Assembly (NCBI GenBank): GCA_025403435.1
Contig: CM046333.1
Location: forward strand, 30,097,453-30,161,452
DNA: 64,000 bases
Source of the DNA: Artocarpus heterophyllus
Taxonomy: Eukaryota; Streptophyta; Magnoliopsida; Rosales; Moraceae
Direction: 5' to 3'
In this document: in pieces, positions 13,401-24,921 of the stretch
How positions within the stretch are numbered: the first letter of the stretch is position 1
How the letters are laid out: every line of letters starts with the position of its first letter
Translations under genes and position numbers: made by a program
Notes under the pieces: model-generated
What the model was told of the DNA's origin: nothing
The model's database searches: none
What the model saw: the letters and a program-made list of their open reading frames with translations, nothing else

Positions 13401-14359
13401 TCTTCATGAAGTAGACTTCTCGTTTCTATGAACCCCTGTAGAGAAACACAAACATGATTAGTTGCACCAGAATCTATGACCCAAATGTCAGTGGATTCCT
13501 CAGCCAAACAAGTTTCTAAACATAGAAGATCACACCTACCTCCTTTAGAAAGGAAGTCCTTGCAATGCTTCTTTATGTGCCCGACCTTCCCGCAGAAGAA
13601 ACACTTAAGCTTCTTTAGGTTCTCCTTCTTCTTCTTCTTGCTCTTGTTGTCAGCAGGAATAGAAGACTTCCCATTTTTGGCCCGTTGGTTCTTTCCATTC
13701 CTAGAGTTGGGATTGGAACCAGAAGCAACCACCAAATTGGCCTCTCCACCAGCAAGAGACTCCCTGATCAGCAGTTCAAACTCCTGTAACTGTTTCATCA
13801 ACTCTGTTAAGGTCATATCCCGCCTATTGCTTAAATTAAATGTAGCTCCAAATAGAATAAATTTCTTTGACAGAGTCTCAAAGACCATAGTCATTTGAGT
13901 TTCATCATTGATGTCGGCTCCATTGATTTGTGCCTCAACAAGGTAACGCATGACCAACATCATGTGCTCCTTTACAGATGTCCCCAGTCTCTGCTTATAG
14001 TTTAAGAGTTTTCAAAGCACCTCTTGCCATTTTGTTAGGGTCTGGTCTCCAAACATGTCTTTTAGATTATCCAAGATCTACTTAGTAGTCTCATAATCCT
14101 CATGTTGAGCCTGCAGCACGTTATTCATGCTAGCGATAACATAACAGTGGGCCTGGTTGTTTGCATCTTTCCAGAGATCGTACGCTTGGAATTGCTCTTT
14201 AGTGGAGTCTCCCGTAGGCTCAGGAGGACAAGGGGTTGTTAGCATGAATTTTAGTTTCTCAAAAGATAGGACGATGTCCAGGTTTCGTTTCCAATAATTC
14301 TAATTCTCACTAGTTAATTGGTTTTTGTCAAGTATCGATGATAAACCATTTTTAGACAT
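10411..14359 (-). pseudogene. Decayed copia gag-pol polyprotein of A2
   Basis: The start is the ATG at 14359 (MSKNGLSSILDKNQLT), the shared gag start of the family. The end is the TAG at 10411-10413 after LSYLLT. Domains in order: gag; intact C-X2-C-X4-H-X4-C zinc knuckle (CFFCGKVGHIKKHC) near 13580; protease motif WVIDSGATNH near 13470; integrase HHCC region (LWHLRLGHI) near 13050; integrase core 12950-12100; RT 11880-11277 with an intact LYVDD active site near 11395; RNase H 10794-10579. The 326-codon stretch 13963-12983 is still open. Stops interrupt gag (after LTSEN), the integrase core and the start of RT, and there are frameshifts. No functional polyprotein can be made. Confidence 0.9.
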
Positions 14360-15908
14360 TTTTAATCTACAATAAAGAATTATATACCAAACATAAGCAA
14401 ACATATCATAATAATTTAGTAAGATAACAATCATGTAAAAACATACAAATGTGTTTATGTGTCAAAACCTTGAAAATATCACAACCTTACAATGATAATT
14501 CCCAACTTAGAATTCGACAAGCTCCTAGGGGAGTTATGCCAAATTCAATTAGGAATACGGATCCCCTCTTGATTAATATATGTCATCTAGGACCCGTATG
14601 ATCCAACATATATTAATAATCGTTTCTTTAGCTATTAATTTTATTATCAGAGCTCCTAAGGGAGGTAATAATAAAATTAACATGAGTGTATAACCATCGT
14701 TTTAATATTTTATCCATGATTTATAATCACCACCTGGGGGTGTGCAACCATAAATCATGCTAAAATACCTTATCCTCTCAAAGATCCAATCTGGTACATG
14801 ATAGAAATCCCTTCCTAGGAGTCGTGGCCACCATGTTCTTCCTATGAACCAACGATGGAGGCCTTAGGTCCTCTCTTCAAAAACCTTCTCCCACTCAATC
14901 TTTTGAAATCAAGGTTTTATTTTAAAAACGTGCATGAATAAATTTTAATTGAGCGGCACTCCCTATTCTACATGGCATGTTATCAATATGCATGGCAAAT
15001 CATATCATAATGCAGACAAGCAAAGCAATCAAGCAAAGTTTCAAGCAAAATAATAATAAATAACCGTAATATTATGGTTTCACCCTAGAGAATAGAAAAA
15101 TAAAGATTACAAGAGAATAATCAAAGCATTTTATTGATTCTTCATCCTAGAATCCTTAAGTTGTATCCTTCTTCAAGTAAAGCCCATTTTCAAGTGTTCA
15201 ATCCCATATGAATCTAACACTCCAAATTCCGGTCATATCCAAATTTAATGTTTCTCAAAATTGTCCCAAAAATAAAATTAAAACTACACGAAAAAATATA
15301 TAGCCAATCTATATAAACGGTCTGCCGATCTACCGGTCATGACAATACAGCCTGTCGCCAGAGCCACTTGATTTCTGCCTTGCTGTTGGCTTGTCAAACC
15401 TCACGTTCGGCCTGCAGATCCTGCGATCACCGGCCTGCCGAACTGGAGGGTTTGGCATGCTGACCGAGCAGAAACCACCCTTTTTTAGAAAATACAGTTT
15501 CTAACGCAATTTATCAATTTTATTTTCAACAATTCAAAAACATAAAATTAGAGACTCAAGAAATACCTAGGAATGCCATTATCCATCTTCTAGATCCGTT
15601 TTCTCCGAATGACTATTTAGTTACAAAATTCTTATAAATCTAAAATTAAATAATAATTCCTAAACGGAGATGATAGTCCACTATCTAATTACATGAAAAA
15701 TCTAGATACACATTCTAACCTCTAAGGAACTATAACCGGTATAAATTAAGTAATTAATTAATAATTAAATAATAATTTAATCAACTATAATTAATTAATA
15801 AATATTTATCATATAATCCATGACAACATATAAATATATAGAAACCTAGAGTGCAAACTCTTCTAAAAATTAAATTCAAGCATAGGAGAGATCAAGATCA
15901 CATAATTT
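14360..15908 (-). other. 5' leader of A2 (untranslated)
   Basis: The non-coding leader between LTR and gag is about 1.55 kb, long for copia but usual in this lineage. It holds repeated near-palindromes such as CTCCTAGGGGAG (14522-14533), a CTCCTAAGGGAGG copy near 14652 and ACCTGGGGGTGTG near 14727. A cluster of CCGGCCTGCCGAAC-type motifs lies at 15316-15480. The primer binding site expected at its LTR end is missing because a deletion joins the leader (…CATAATTT) to the middle of the LTR. Confidence 0.7.
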
Positions 15909-16348
15909 GTCAAGGCAGAATTATTAATCCAAATCAATTCACTTTAGGTCTCAATCCAACACATTGTCACCTATGACAATGTGCTAATATTTTTATTCAC
16001 TGAGTCCACCTCCGATAGCCAAGACAAACCATCTCTTGATAAAGATATAGACAACATAACAATATTTACATGACTAAAGCGCCCAACTTTATTCTCTCGA
16101 TTGTGGATCTTATGATTTAGGCCATCACCTTAAGAATTGTGTCTTCCGCATAATCTGTCCATCATATGCCCAATTCATAAAGGTTAAGGCCGACAGTCTC
16201 AGACTATTATTTGCTTAACATATATTCAACAAATATAAACGTAAAAAGGACAAGTTTCGGTATAAAAATAATAAATAAATTCTTTATTAATAAAAATGTC
16301 TCCAAAAATATATTACATTTTTACTCCTTAGGGCATACACGTCTAACA
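15909..16348 (-). repeat. 5' LTR remnant of A2 (~440 bp)
   Basis: Only the LTR-start end remains, from about GTCAAGGCAGAATT to the terminal GTCTAACA. About 1.6 kb, including the promoter and the LTR-leader junction, is gone. Confidence 0.8.
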
Positions 16349-16607
16349 TAAGGTGGTATCACTATACTATGATAATAGTGCAAAAGTAGCTAATGCTAAG
16401 GAACCAAGATTTCACAAGAAAAGTAAGCATATTGATTGGAAGTATCATGTGAAAAACTACTTCGTAGAAGGTGGGCATGTTGCTGTGTGCAAAATCACAT
16501 CAGAGGACAATTTAGCAGATCTATGTATGAAGACACTTACTAAGAGAGTCTTCGAGAGGCATGTGGAAGCTATGAGGATGCGAGATTTGTCATATTTACT
16601 CACTAAG
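16349..16607 (+). pseudogene. RNase H C-terminal part of A1, continuing after A2
   Basis: This resumes the A1 frame as KVVSLYYDNSAKVANAKEP and runs to LSYLLT. At the position where A2 and A3 have the TAG stop, A1 has AAG (16605-16607), so the frame reads on through the polypurine tract into the LTR. The stretch is open on its own but is cut from the rest of RNase H by the 8-kb nested element. Confidence 0.85.
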
Positions 16608-16610
16608 TGC

Positions 16611-16621
16611 AAGTGGGAGAT
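16611..16621 (+). promoter_or_regulatory. Polypurine tract of A1
   Basis: AAGTGGGAGAT lies immediately before the 3' LTR start TGTTATACATG. Confidence 0.7.
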
Positions 16622-18618
16622 TGTTATACATGTATGCCCTAAGGAGTAAAATTGTAATATGTTTTTGGAGACATTTTCATCAATAAGGAATTTATTTATT
16701 ATCTATATATACCAAATCTTGTCCTCTTTACATTCATATTTGTTGAATATATGACAAGCAAACAAAAGTATGAGACTGTCAAGCAAACCTTTAAGAATTT
16801 GGCATATAATGGACAGATTATACGAAAGACATGATTCTTAAGGTGATGGTCTAAATCATAAGATCCGCAATCTAGAGAATAAAGTTAGGTGCTTTATTTA
16901 TGGAAAAATTGTTATGTTGTCTATATCCCTGATGGGAGATGGTTTGTCTTTGTCATCGAAGGACTCCATGAATAGAAACATTGGTACATTGTCATGGGTG
17001 ATGATGCATTGGATCGGGACATAAAGTGAGCTGATTTGGATTAATAATTTTGTCTCAGCAAATCGATTCACTTTAGATAATTATTTGTATTGTGTCATAA
17101 TCCTAAGATGAATAGTGGGCTCGTTGTCTTAACTTATATCATTTGGTGTACCAAAGGGTAACATCCACATTTTATGTTGATACGTATGCCAGTACGTTAG
17201 AGGCATGACTCTTGATAGCGTACACTTGTTATTCATAAATATGGAAACCATAGCTCTTTTTTAGGAGTAGTTGAAATCCTCTTATACGTGTTATCCTGTA
17301 ATTGGAAAACTAGAGCACTTAACCATTTGGATACATAGGTGTAACCGAATGGTATACTGTCTTTGGATGGTAAGTTTTTCGATGGTGAGATAATGGAATG
17401 TAAGATAAAAATAATCAAGAAGGTAAGACAAATTTTATCTTTAAGCTAATTATGGATAATCGTATCAGAATACAATACATTATGATATGTCATGAAGACT
17501 TAACTATATGGACTTCGTAATTTTATATAGTTTGAGAGTACAGCTCTAAGTTTTTAGTAGAGTAGTGTTAGAGTTGATAATTATAAAATGTATATTTGAT
17601 ATATTGGGTTTCATAATTATTGGGAGCTTAAACTATATAGGCCCATCAGGTTTCCTTTGCTAACTCATAAAAAATCCTATAATGATATGGCGTGCTTTTT
17701 CAATAATTGGTCACATGTGTTAAATTATCAGATTGGCTAAAAATTCGATAGGATCAGATAATTCATGTCTTTTTATCGGTTGACTTAATTTTACAAAATT
17801 TAATTCAAGATAAACTTATTAAATTATCAAAATCAGATAATTCATGTCTGTTTATTGGTTGGATTAATTTTGAATAAATTAATTCATGATAAACTTGTTG
17901 AATTATTAGGAATATTTATTTTCCTAGAGATTATCTAGATATGACGGTTTTAATCATATAACTTCTCTGTTGGGTTATTTGAATTAAAACTAAGGGTCTA
18001 TCCCAAGAATCTCGTATGGGAAATAAAAGATTCACAGGAATCATTTATCGTAAGTTTGGTAGATCGGTCTTTAGGTTCGGTAGGCCAATTTGCCAATTCG
18101 GCCTACCGACCAAGCGATAAATCGATCACATGTTTTCATGCAGATTTTATTTGATATTGATTCTGATTCGAATTTATGAGGTCTTATCTGATAGGGACAA
18201 ACCCTTAGGCCCAACCTCTATAAATAAGGTAGTGAGACTCATTATTATTTAGATCAATTAAGAGATTAAGAGTGAGACTCCACTGGTGAGACTCTGAAAC
18301 TCCCTGTGGGCTATTATTGTTCACACATCACGAACTATAACTTTGGGTTTTCTTAATTGGTTGGAAGGAGAGTCGCTTGGTGGAAGAGCTATACGAGTTT
18401 GCCTACACACACCAGTCATGGATAGAGAATAGCAAAGAAGGCCAGTTGGTTGAGGGCCTTCTACAATGTCCTTTCTTTTCATTGATTGCGGGAGCTTTTC
18501 AAGAAACAAGATTAGTAAGATTTGGTTAATTTATGTATATAGCATGTCAAACTTGTGCTTTGAAAAATACTCTGGTATCAAAAATTTTAAATTTTCATTG
18601 CGTACTATTTTTTCAACA
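16622..18618 (+). repeat. 3' LTR of A1 (full length, ~2.0 kb)
   Basis: Starts TGTTATACATGTATGCCC and ends TTTTTTCAACA, followed by the target duplication GTGTT. A TATA box variant TATAAATAA lies at 18219-18227. GGTTCGGTAGGCC and TTCGGCCTACCGACC lie at 18058-18120. Short open frames inside (17233-17418, 18321-18509) recur in other LTR copies but with stops and are not genes. Confidence 0.9.
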
Positions 18619-18623
18619 GTGTT

Positions 18624-18937
18624 AAAGGCATAGAAGTCCCTTGAAAAATGAGAGGCTATGGAAGCATAGGAGGAATTGGAGTTTGTAGCTCCAATGTAAT
18701 CAGGTTAGATGAAGGAGAAATAGGAAAAGGTTCAGAGCACAAAATTTAACTCTAACTCCTTTTTGGTTGTCAGAAAGGGGGGAAGAGAGCCAAGAGGAAC
18801 AATATGAGAAATATGGCCAAAGCTAGTGTTGAGAACAGTACTAAGAATGGAAGCTACTTTAGCACCGGGGTTGGCAGTAGTTCTTTTGACATCACTGACA
18901 GGATTAATATCTCTAGACACACCTTGGACATAGAAAA
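18624..18937 (-). pseudogene. Unrecognised relic, middle segment between A1 and B
   Basis: This is the piece of the old minus-strand coding relic left between the A1 and B insertions. The best frame reads GVSRDINPVSDVKRTTANPG and then FGHISHIVPLGSLPPFLTTK (about 18930-18740), followed by a stop near 18735. It joins upstream to 28530 and downstream to 3329 once A1 and B and their target duplications are taken out. Function unknown. Confidence 0.5.
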
Positions 18938-20928
18938 TGTTGAAATTAAAATATGAAACACAGCAGAAGAAACAGATCGTTGACAAACAAAAATTTTCTA
19001 AAAACTTTGCTCATCGGGACTAGATATATAATATTAATTAATAATAGAAAGCTTTTGGAATTTTACTAACCTTTTGAAGACTATCAGGGTATCCTAGCTT
19101 TCCTCTTTGACACTACGATCTTCCAAACCAGGCCTCCACACCAATGGAAAGACGAGTGGGCGTCAAATTGCAAAAATAAATTTTCCTCTCACTTTTCTGA
19201 ATCTACTATGTACTCAACACATGAGATAGCAGACCCTTTTTTTTTAGAGAAGAACTCTTAGTTTTTTTCTTTGAGTGTTTTGCAAAAGTTACGTGACTAA
19301 AAAAAAATTTCTTGAGATAACTGTTATCTCTCTCTTTTTATATCAACCGATTAGTAATTTTTCAATTAATTTTAAATTTAAAATAATCACTATATCATAT
19401 ATATGAGGAAAGTATATATTTTACTTTTTTTTTTTCTTCTTTTTGAATCACTTCACGTGATTCCTTATATATATATATATATGAAAAGTAAAACGTGAAA
19501 CGTAAAGTTCTTTACGTTTTTTTTTTTTTTACTTTCCAAATCACATTTGATTATATATATATATATATATATATAAGTAAAACGTAAACTTTTCAAACGT
19601 CAACTTTTCTTTATTTTAATATATATATATAAATATATTATAAAATATTATATATAAATAAGATTTGGTCCAAAACCATATATATATATTTAAATCTAAA
19701 TTCAAAAATAAATCACATTTATTTAAGAATAGATTTTAAAAAATAATCAATTAATTGATTAACTAATGCTCAGTTAAATGTGACAACATTTATCACATTA
19801 CATTATGTGTTACAGAGAATATTTTTCTATGTCACGTTAACAATTCAAGTGTAAAATAACTAATTCAGAATTCAATAATTTCAAACTAAATATGTATAAT
19901 TCATTCTATGCATAAATCCAATATAGTGTTTCAGAGGTGGTATTGGAGACCTTTGGACCTATAACCCAAGCTCCAATAAATTTGACAATTAATTAAACTC
20001 TTTGATTAATGTGCTAAATTTATTAGTTTCAGTGTTATTCCATTAAAAACCTAAAACTGAAATCGTGATATTATAGTGAAATTACTCAAAGAAAATAAGC
20101 GAGTAGTCCATTGATATAATCATTATATATAAGTCAGTCCTCCATAAATAGTTCATAATAAGAGTTAGGTTTAATTTTCGTTTACCTCTCTTATTATATC
20201 TTTATCCTTGAGTTCCAATAATCCTCTAATGAACAGTTAATTCATAATCTTATTATGAACGAGTGCTTTACTGTTCAAACCTTGAATTATCACTCGAGAG
20301 AACTATTTTTCTAACTTCCATAGGGAAGGAATGGATTTCATATCTGTATAATATTATTTCCAGCTATTTATTACATTATGTTTCCAAGATGCTAAGTTAT
20401 GATCTCTGCTTAGACAAATCTTACCATGCAAGTCAAAAAATATAATGTTATAAATAGGAGTCTAATAAATATTCAGGATTAAGACTGTCAAATATATGAT
20501 CATCATAGTGATAAATTTGAATACTCTATTTGTAATGGATGATTATTAGAGATTCATAATTTATCTGGTCTAATCCTATATAATCTCATTATATAAAGTA
20601 CCTCTAATCCAATGTCTGTATATTAATAGCCCAGATAATGACTATCTCATTATAAATGAGATTGGACCATACTTGTAATATTTAATTAAAGATCCCAAAC
20701 TTTAATTAATTATTACAGACTATTTAGATTATTATCTATAAATTTTATCCTTAAGCTTATAACACTTATATGCTAAATTTATAGTCAAATAAATAATCAT
20801 AGAATTTTTTTGATGTTTATAAATGTATTTATAATACATATAAGCAACCAAAATAATTATAAATGTCACTTTATTTATTTATTAACAATATATACAATGT
20901 CACAGCTTTTAGGGCACCAAACCCAACA
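18938..20928 (-). repeat. 3' LTR of B
   Basis: About 1.99 kb from TGTTGAAATT to ACCCAACA on the plus strand. It holds alternating AT tracts (around 19470-19490 and 19550-19575) that differ in length from those in the partner LTR. A TATA-like box on the minus strand (TATAAAAAG) lies at 19334-19342. Confidence 0.9.
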
Positions 20929-20939
20929 ATCTCCCACTT
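20929..20939 (-). promoter_or_regulatory. Polypurine tract of B
   Basis: The reverse complement reads AAGTGGGAGAT next to the LTR start TGTTGGG. It is identical to the tract of family A. Confidence 0.7.
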
Positions 20940-20942
20940 GCC

Positions 20943-23900
20943 CTAAAGCAGGTGAGACATGTATCTAAGACCCAAGCCTTCCAAGTATGCCTCGAAGCTC
21001 TTTGTAGGTAACGTCTTGGTGAAAGGGTTGGCAAGGTTGTTTTCCGACGCTATTTTCACAACTTCCACATCGCCTCGATGCACTATCTCTCTTATCAAAT
21101 GATATTTTCTCTCTATATGCTTTCCTCTTTTGTGGCTTATAGGTTATCTTGAATTTGCCACTGCGTCACTATTATCACAATACAGTGTGAGTGGTTTATC
21201 CATACCTAGAACTACTTCCAAAATATTTAAGAACTTACGAAGCCAAACAGCTTCTTTAGCTGCTTCACAAGCAGCCACATATTCAACTTCCATAGTTGAA
21301 TCAGCAATACAAGATTGTTTGATGCTTCTCCAAACTATGGCTCCACCACCAAAGTAAACACTGATCTAGATGTAGATTTACGTGTATCTTTGTCTGATTG
21401 AAAATCAGAATCAGTGTATCTAAGGGGAATCAAATTCTCACCAGAATATACCAGCATATGGTTTCTCGTTCTCCTGAGATACTTGAGAATATGTTTAACC
21501 GCTACCCAATGATCTAATCCTGGGTTGGATTGATACCGACTGACTATACCCACCGCATAGCAAGTGTTAGGTCTTGTACACAACATGGCATATATTAGAT
21601 TGTAGATGCATTGGGTACTCGTCTCATGTTTTCTTCCTCTTGAGGTGTCTTAGGACACTGTTCTTTTGAAAGATAAACTCCATGACGTGTAGGTAAATTA
21701 CCTTTCTTGGAGTTTTGCATCGAAAATCTAATAAGCACTTTATTGATATACGATGTCTGAGATAGCGCCAACAGTTTGTTCTTGCGATCTCTTATAAGTT
21801 GGATTCCAAGAACATAACTTGCCTTTGCCAAATCTTTCATTTGGAATTGGTTGACGAGCCATTTCTTTACATTAGATAATACGCCTACATCATTCCCAAT
21901 GAGTAGGATATCATCTACATAAAGAACTAAGAAGACCACCTCTTATCTTTAATGTACTTATATACATAAGGTTCATCAATATTTTGATCGAAACCATAAG
22001 ATTTAATCGCCTCATCAAATCTCAATTTCCAAGATCTTGAAGCTTGCTTGAGTCCATGTATGGACCTCTGCAACTTGCAAACTTTTTGCTCTTTACCTTT
22101 GACTACAAACCCTTCCGGTTGCACCATATAGATACTTTCCTCAAGATAGCCATTCAAAAAGGCAGTCTTGACATCCATTTGCCATATCTCATAATCAAGA
22201 CAAGAGGCAATGGATAAAAGAATCCAAAGGATTTAAGCATAGCCACAGGCGAGAAAGTTTCTTCATAGTCAACTCCCTCCTTTTAGGTATAACCCTTTGC
22301 CACAAGCCTAGCTTTGAAAGTCTCAACTTTCCCATCCACTCCTCTTTTCTTCTTGTAAATCCATTTGCACCCTATGGGTTTTATCCCTTCAGGTAGATCT
22401 ACAAGTTCCTAGACTAAATTGAAGTACATGGACTCTATTTCAAGGTTCATAGCCTCCAGCCATTTCTCCTTCTCAGAATCTTCCATTGAATGACGATATG
22501 TCAATGGATCATCCTCACCATTATCAGAGATAGCAACATTTGCTTCTCCAAGTTCCCTGTAGCGAGTAGGTGGTCTCACAACCCTCCCACTACGTCGAGA
22601 TGGTATGACATTCTGATCGGGAGATGTGGTCTCCTCATTTTGTCCTTTGACAACGGTTGTCGGTTGCGGTCTGATCTGATCAGAAAGTAACTCTTCAAGT
22701 ACAACTTTGCTATGAGGTTTATAGTTTGTCATATAATCATTCTCGAGAAAAGTGGCATTTGTCGATACAAATTCCTTCTTTTCTTGTGGACTATAAAACA
22801 AACCTCCCCTTGTTCCCTTTGGGTATCCCACAAATAAGCATACTTCAGAACATAGTTCTAGCTTCTCGGTCTATCTTTTCAACACATGTGCTGAACACCC
22901 CCATATACGGATATGTCGCATACTAGGTTTGTGACTATTCCATAACTCTAAAGGTGTTTTTGGAATAGACTTAGATGAAACTATGTTTAGAAGATATACT
23001 GCAGTTTGTAGTGCATATCCCCAAAATGAAGTGGGTAATGATGAGTAGCTAAGCATGGATCTCACCATATCTAGCAACGTCCGATTTCTTCTCTCTCCAA
23101 CACCATTTTGTTGTGGTGTTCCAGGTGCGGTGAGTTGTGATAAAATACCATGTTCTATCATATAGTCCTTGAATTCAATGTCAAGGTATTCCCCTCCTCG
23201 ATCAGATCGAAGACTCTTCACCATCTTTCCTAATTGCTTTTCTGCTCTGCTTGGAATTCTTTGAGCTTTCCAAAAGTTTCAGATTCCCTTTGAATTAGGT
23301 ATATGTATCCATATCTTAAATAACTGTCAATAAATGTGACGAAATATTCATAACCACCATGTGCTTGTACATTCAATGGACCGCAGACGTCCAAATGTAT
23401 TAGCTCAAGTGGTTCCTTGGCCCTTTTTCCTTTTGAAGAGAAAGGCCTTTTAGTCATTTTACCTTCAAGACAAGATTCACAAGCTGGTAGAGAACTAACT
23501 TTTAGTTCTTTTAAAGGACCATCCTTTATTAGTCTGTTAATTCTATCATGGTTAATATGACCTAATCTAAGGTGCCATAGATATGTTTCATTATCAGAAG
23601 AAATCTTTTGCTTCTTGGGTTTTGGTTGTTCAACTTTGAACATTTCGGTATTGAGCAGTGATTTTTTGTTGGGCCTTAAGGTGTAAAGCCCATTTTCCAG
23701 ATGCGCAGAACAAATATCCAAACCATTTCTAGAAATATTAACATAATTATTATTAAAAGAAACATTAAACATTTGTTCAAACAACCTGGAAATAGAAATC
23801 AAATTTCTATGAAAACAAGGAATGTAATAGATGTTTTCCAAAATTAAAAAATTATTTCTAAAATAAAGTTTAACCAGTCCCACTGCTCTTGCCGAAACAA

Positions 23901-24921
23901 CCTCTCCCAGTCCCACTCTCATCATTTGTTCCTCGTTGGCAAGCTCCCTTGAAGAACTAAGCATCTGTAATGAAGAACAAACATGGTTAGTTGCCCCTGA
24001 ATCAATTATCCAAGGTGTAGTATCATCTTTAATTAAACAAGCTTCTAAAACAAGTAAATCTAATTTACTGTTGTTCTTCTTTTCTTTGAGCTCCTAAAGA
24101 TACTTCTTGTAGTTTCTCTTCCAGTACCCAACTACGCCGCAATGGAAACATTTTCCTTTTGGCTTCTTTTGGTTTGAGCTCTTTTTGTTGTTGTTGCTTT
24201 TGTTCTTCTTAGGTTGCCCTCCATTTTTAGACTTACCACTTCCTTCAGTCCTCTTCCTCTTCTTATTCTATCAAGTAGAAGAGTAGGGTTGAGCCTCTGC
24301 AACATTTACCTCAGCTTTTTTAGTCTTTTCTTTCGAAATAGACTTGAAGGTTTGCAGCTCATTAAGCAACTCAGTCATATTACATTTTAGCTTGTTCATG
24401 AAATAGTTGCTTTTGAACAGAAGGAACGCAGGGGAGAGGGTTTCCAAAATCATCCCCACCTGTGTGGCTTTATCTATCACTGCCCTGTTTACCTTGGCCT
24501 CATGGAGATAGTTAACCATGTTGAGAACATGTTCTCTGACCGAAATCCCTGCCTTCATTTTGGCATTCATTACAGCCTTAACGGTTTCATGGCGTGCCTT
24601 TTCAAAAGGTTTGTCAAACATGTCTTGTAGACACTGCATTATCTCATAAGCAGTCTTTATGCTTTCATGCTTCATCCTAAGCACGTCAGACATGCCAGCC
24701 AAAAGAAAACAACGGGCCTTGTTATTTGCCTGGATCCAATGATCATATGCTTCTCGTATATTACGAGGAACATTGGCAGTAGACGATGGAGGACATTCCT
24801 CTGTTAGGACAAACTTGTAATTTTTACAAATTAGTACAATGTTCATGTTACTTTTCCACTTGACAAAATTATCTTCGGTTAATTGTTCAGTTGAGAGAAT
24901 AGCGATGATTGGATTAGACAT
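20943..24921 (-). pseudogene. Decayed copia gag-pol polyprotein of B
   Basis: The start is the ATG at 24921 (MSNPIIAILSTEQLTEDNF) and the end a TAG at 20943-20945 after YMSHLL. Gag is open for 216 codons to 24271, then a TGA-TAG pair ends it. The zinc knuckle near 24130 reads CFHCGVVGYWKRNY, with His and the last Cys both changed to Tyr. Protease IDSGATNH is intact near 24000. Integrase HHCC and core are in 23964-22871 with one frameshift near 23228; RT 22400-21600 keeps LYVDD near 21915 but has frameshifts near 21940 and 22240; RNase H follows to the end. Visible stops include TAG for Trp and TAA for Gln. It is better preserved than A1, A3 and C but not functional. Confidence 0.92.

Larger units (their letters stand above)
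8365..16348 (-). mobile_element. Copia LTR retrotransposon A2, nested in A1
   Basis: A minus-strand copy of the same family lies inside the RNase H region of A1. The left end on the plus strand is TGTTAAAAAAATAG and the right end is ACGTCTAACA. The A1 reading frame continues across the insertion (…MDK / VVSLYYDNS). The flanking pentamers TAAAA (8360-8364) and TAAGG (16349-16353) look like a duplication diverged by two G-to-A changes. The 3' LTR is full (8365-10396); the 5' LTR survives only as 15909-16348. Gag-pol is decayed but retains more intact motifs than A1. Confidence 0.9.
3335..18618 (+). mobile_element. Copia LTR retrotransposon A1 (Angela-like), split by nested A2
   Basis: The element runs from LTR start TATTAGACATGTATG (TG changed to TA) to LTR end TTTTTTCAACA. 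It is flanked by an exact five-base target duplication GTGTT at 3330-3334 and 18619-18623. Parts in order: 5' LTR 3335 to about 5105 (3' end lost), gag-pol relic to 8364, nested element A2 (8365-16348), rest of RNase H, polypurine tract, full 3' LTR 16622-18618. The coding order gag, protease, integrase, RT, RNase H is that of Ty1/copia. The LTR start resembles Angela/BARE LTRs, known for ~1.8-kb LTRs. Many in-frame stops make it non-autonomous. Confidence 0.9.

Noticed and set aside
13476..13898. 140-codon plus-strand frame
   Set aside because: It is the complement of the gag-protease part of A2, as is 51342-51596 for A3; mirror frames only.
17233..17418. Small frame inside A1 3' LTR, recurring at 57387-57584 (A4) and 47237-47500 (A3)
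   Set aside because: It lies in LTR sequence, differs in length and carries different stops in each copy; similarity is from LTR homology, not selection on a protein.
18732..18986. 84-codon frame crossing the B element boundary
   Set aside because: Its first ~17 codons are LTR sequence of B; only the part below 18938 belongs to the older relic.
20263..20445. 60-codon frame shared with 27859-28041
   Set aside because: Both lie at the same place in the two LTRs of element B; common descent of LTRs explains it.
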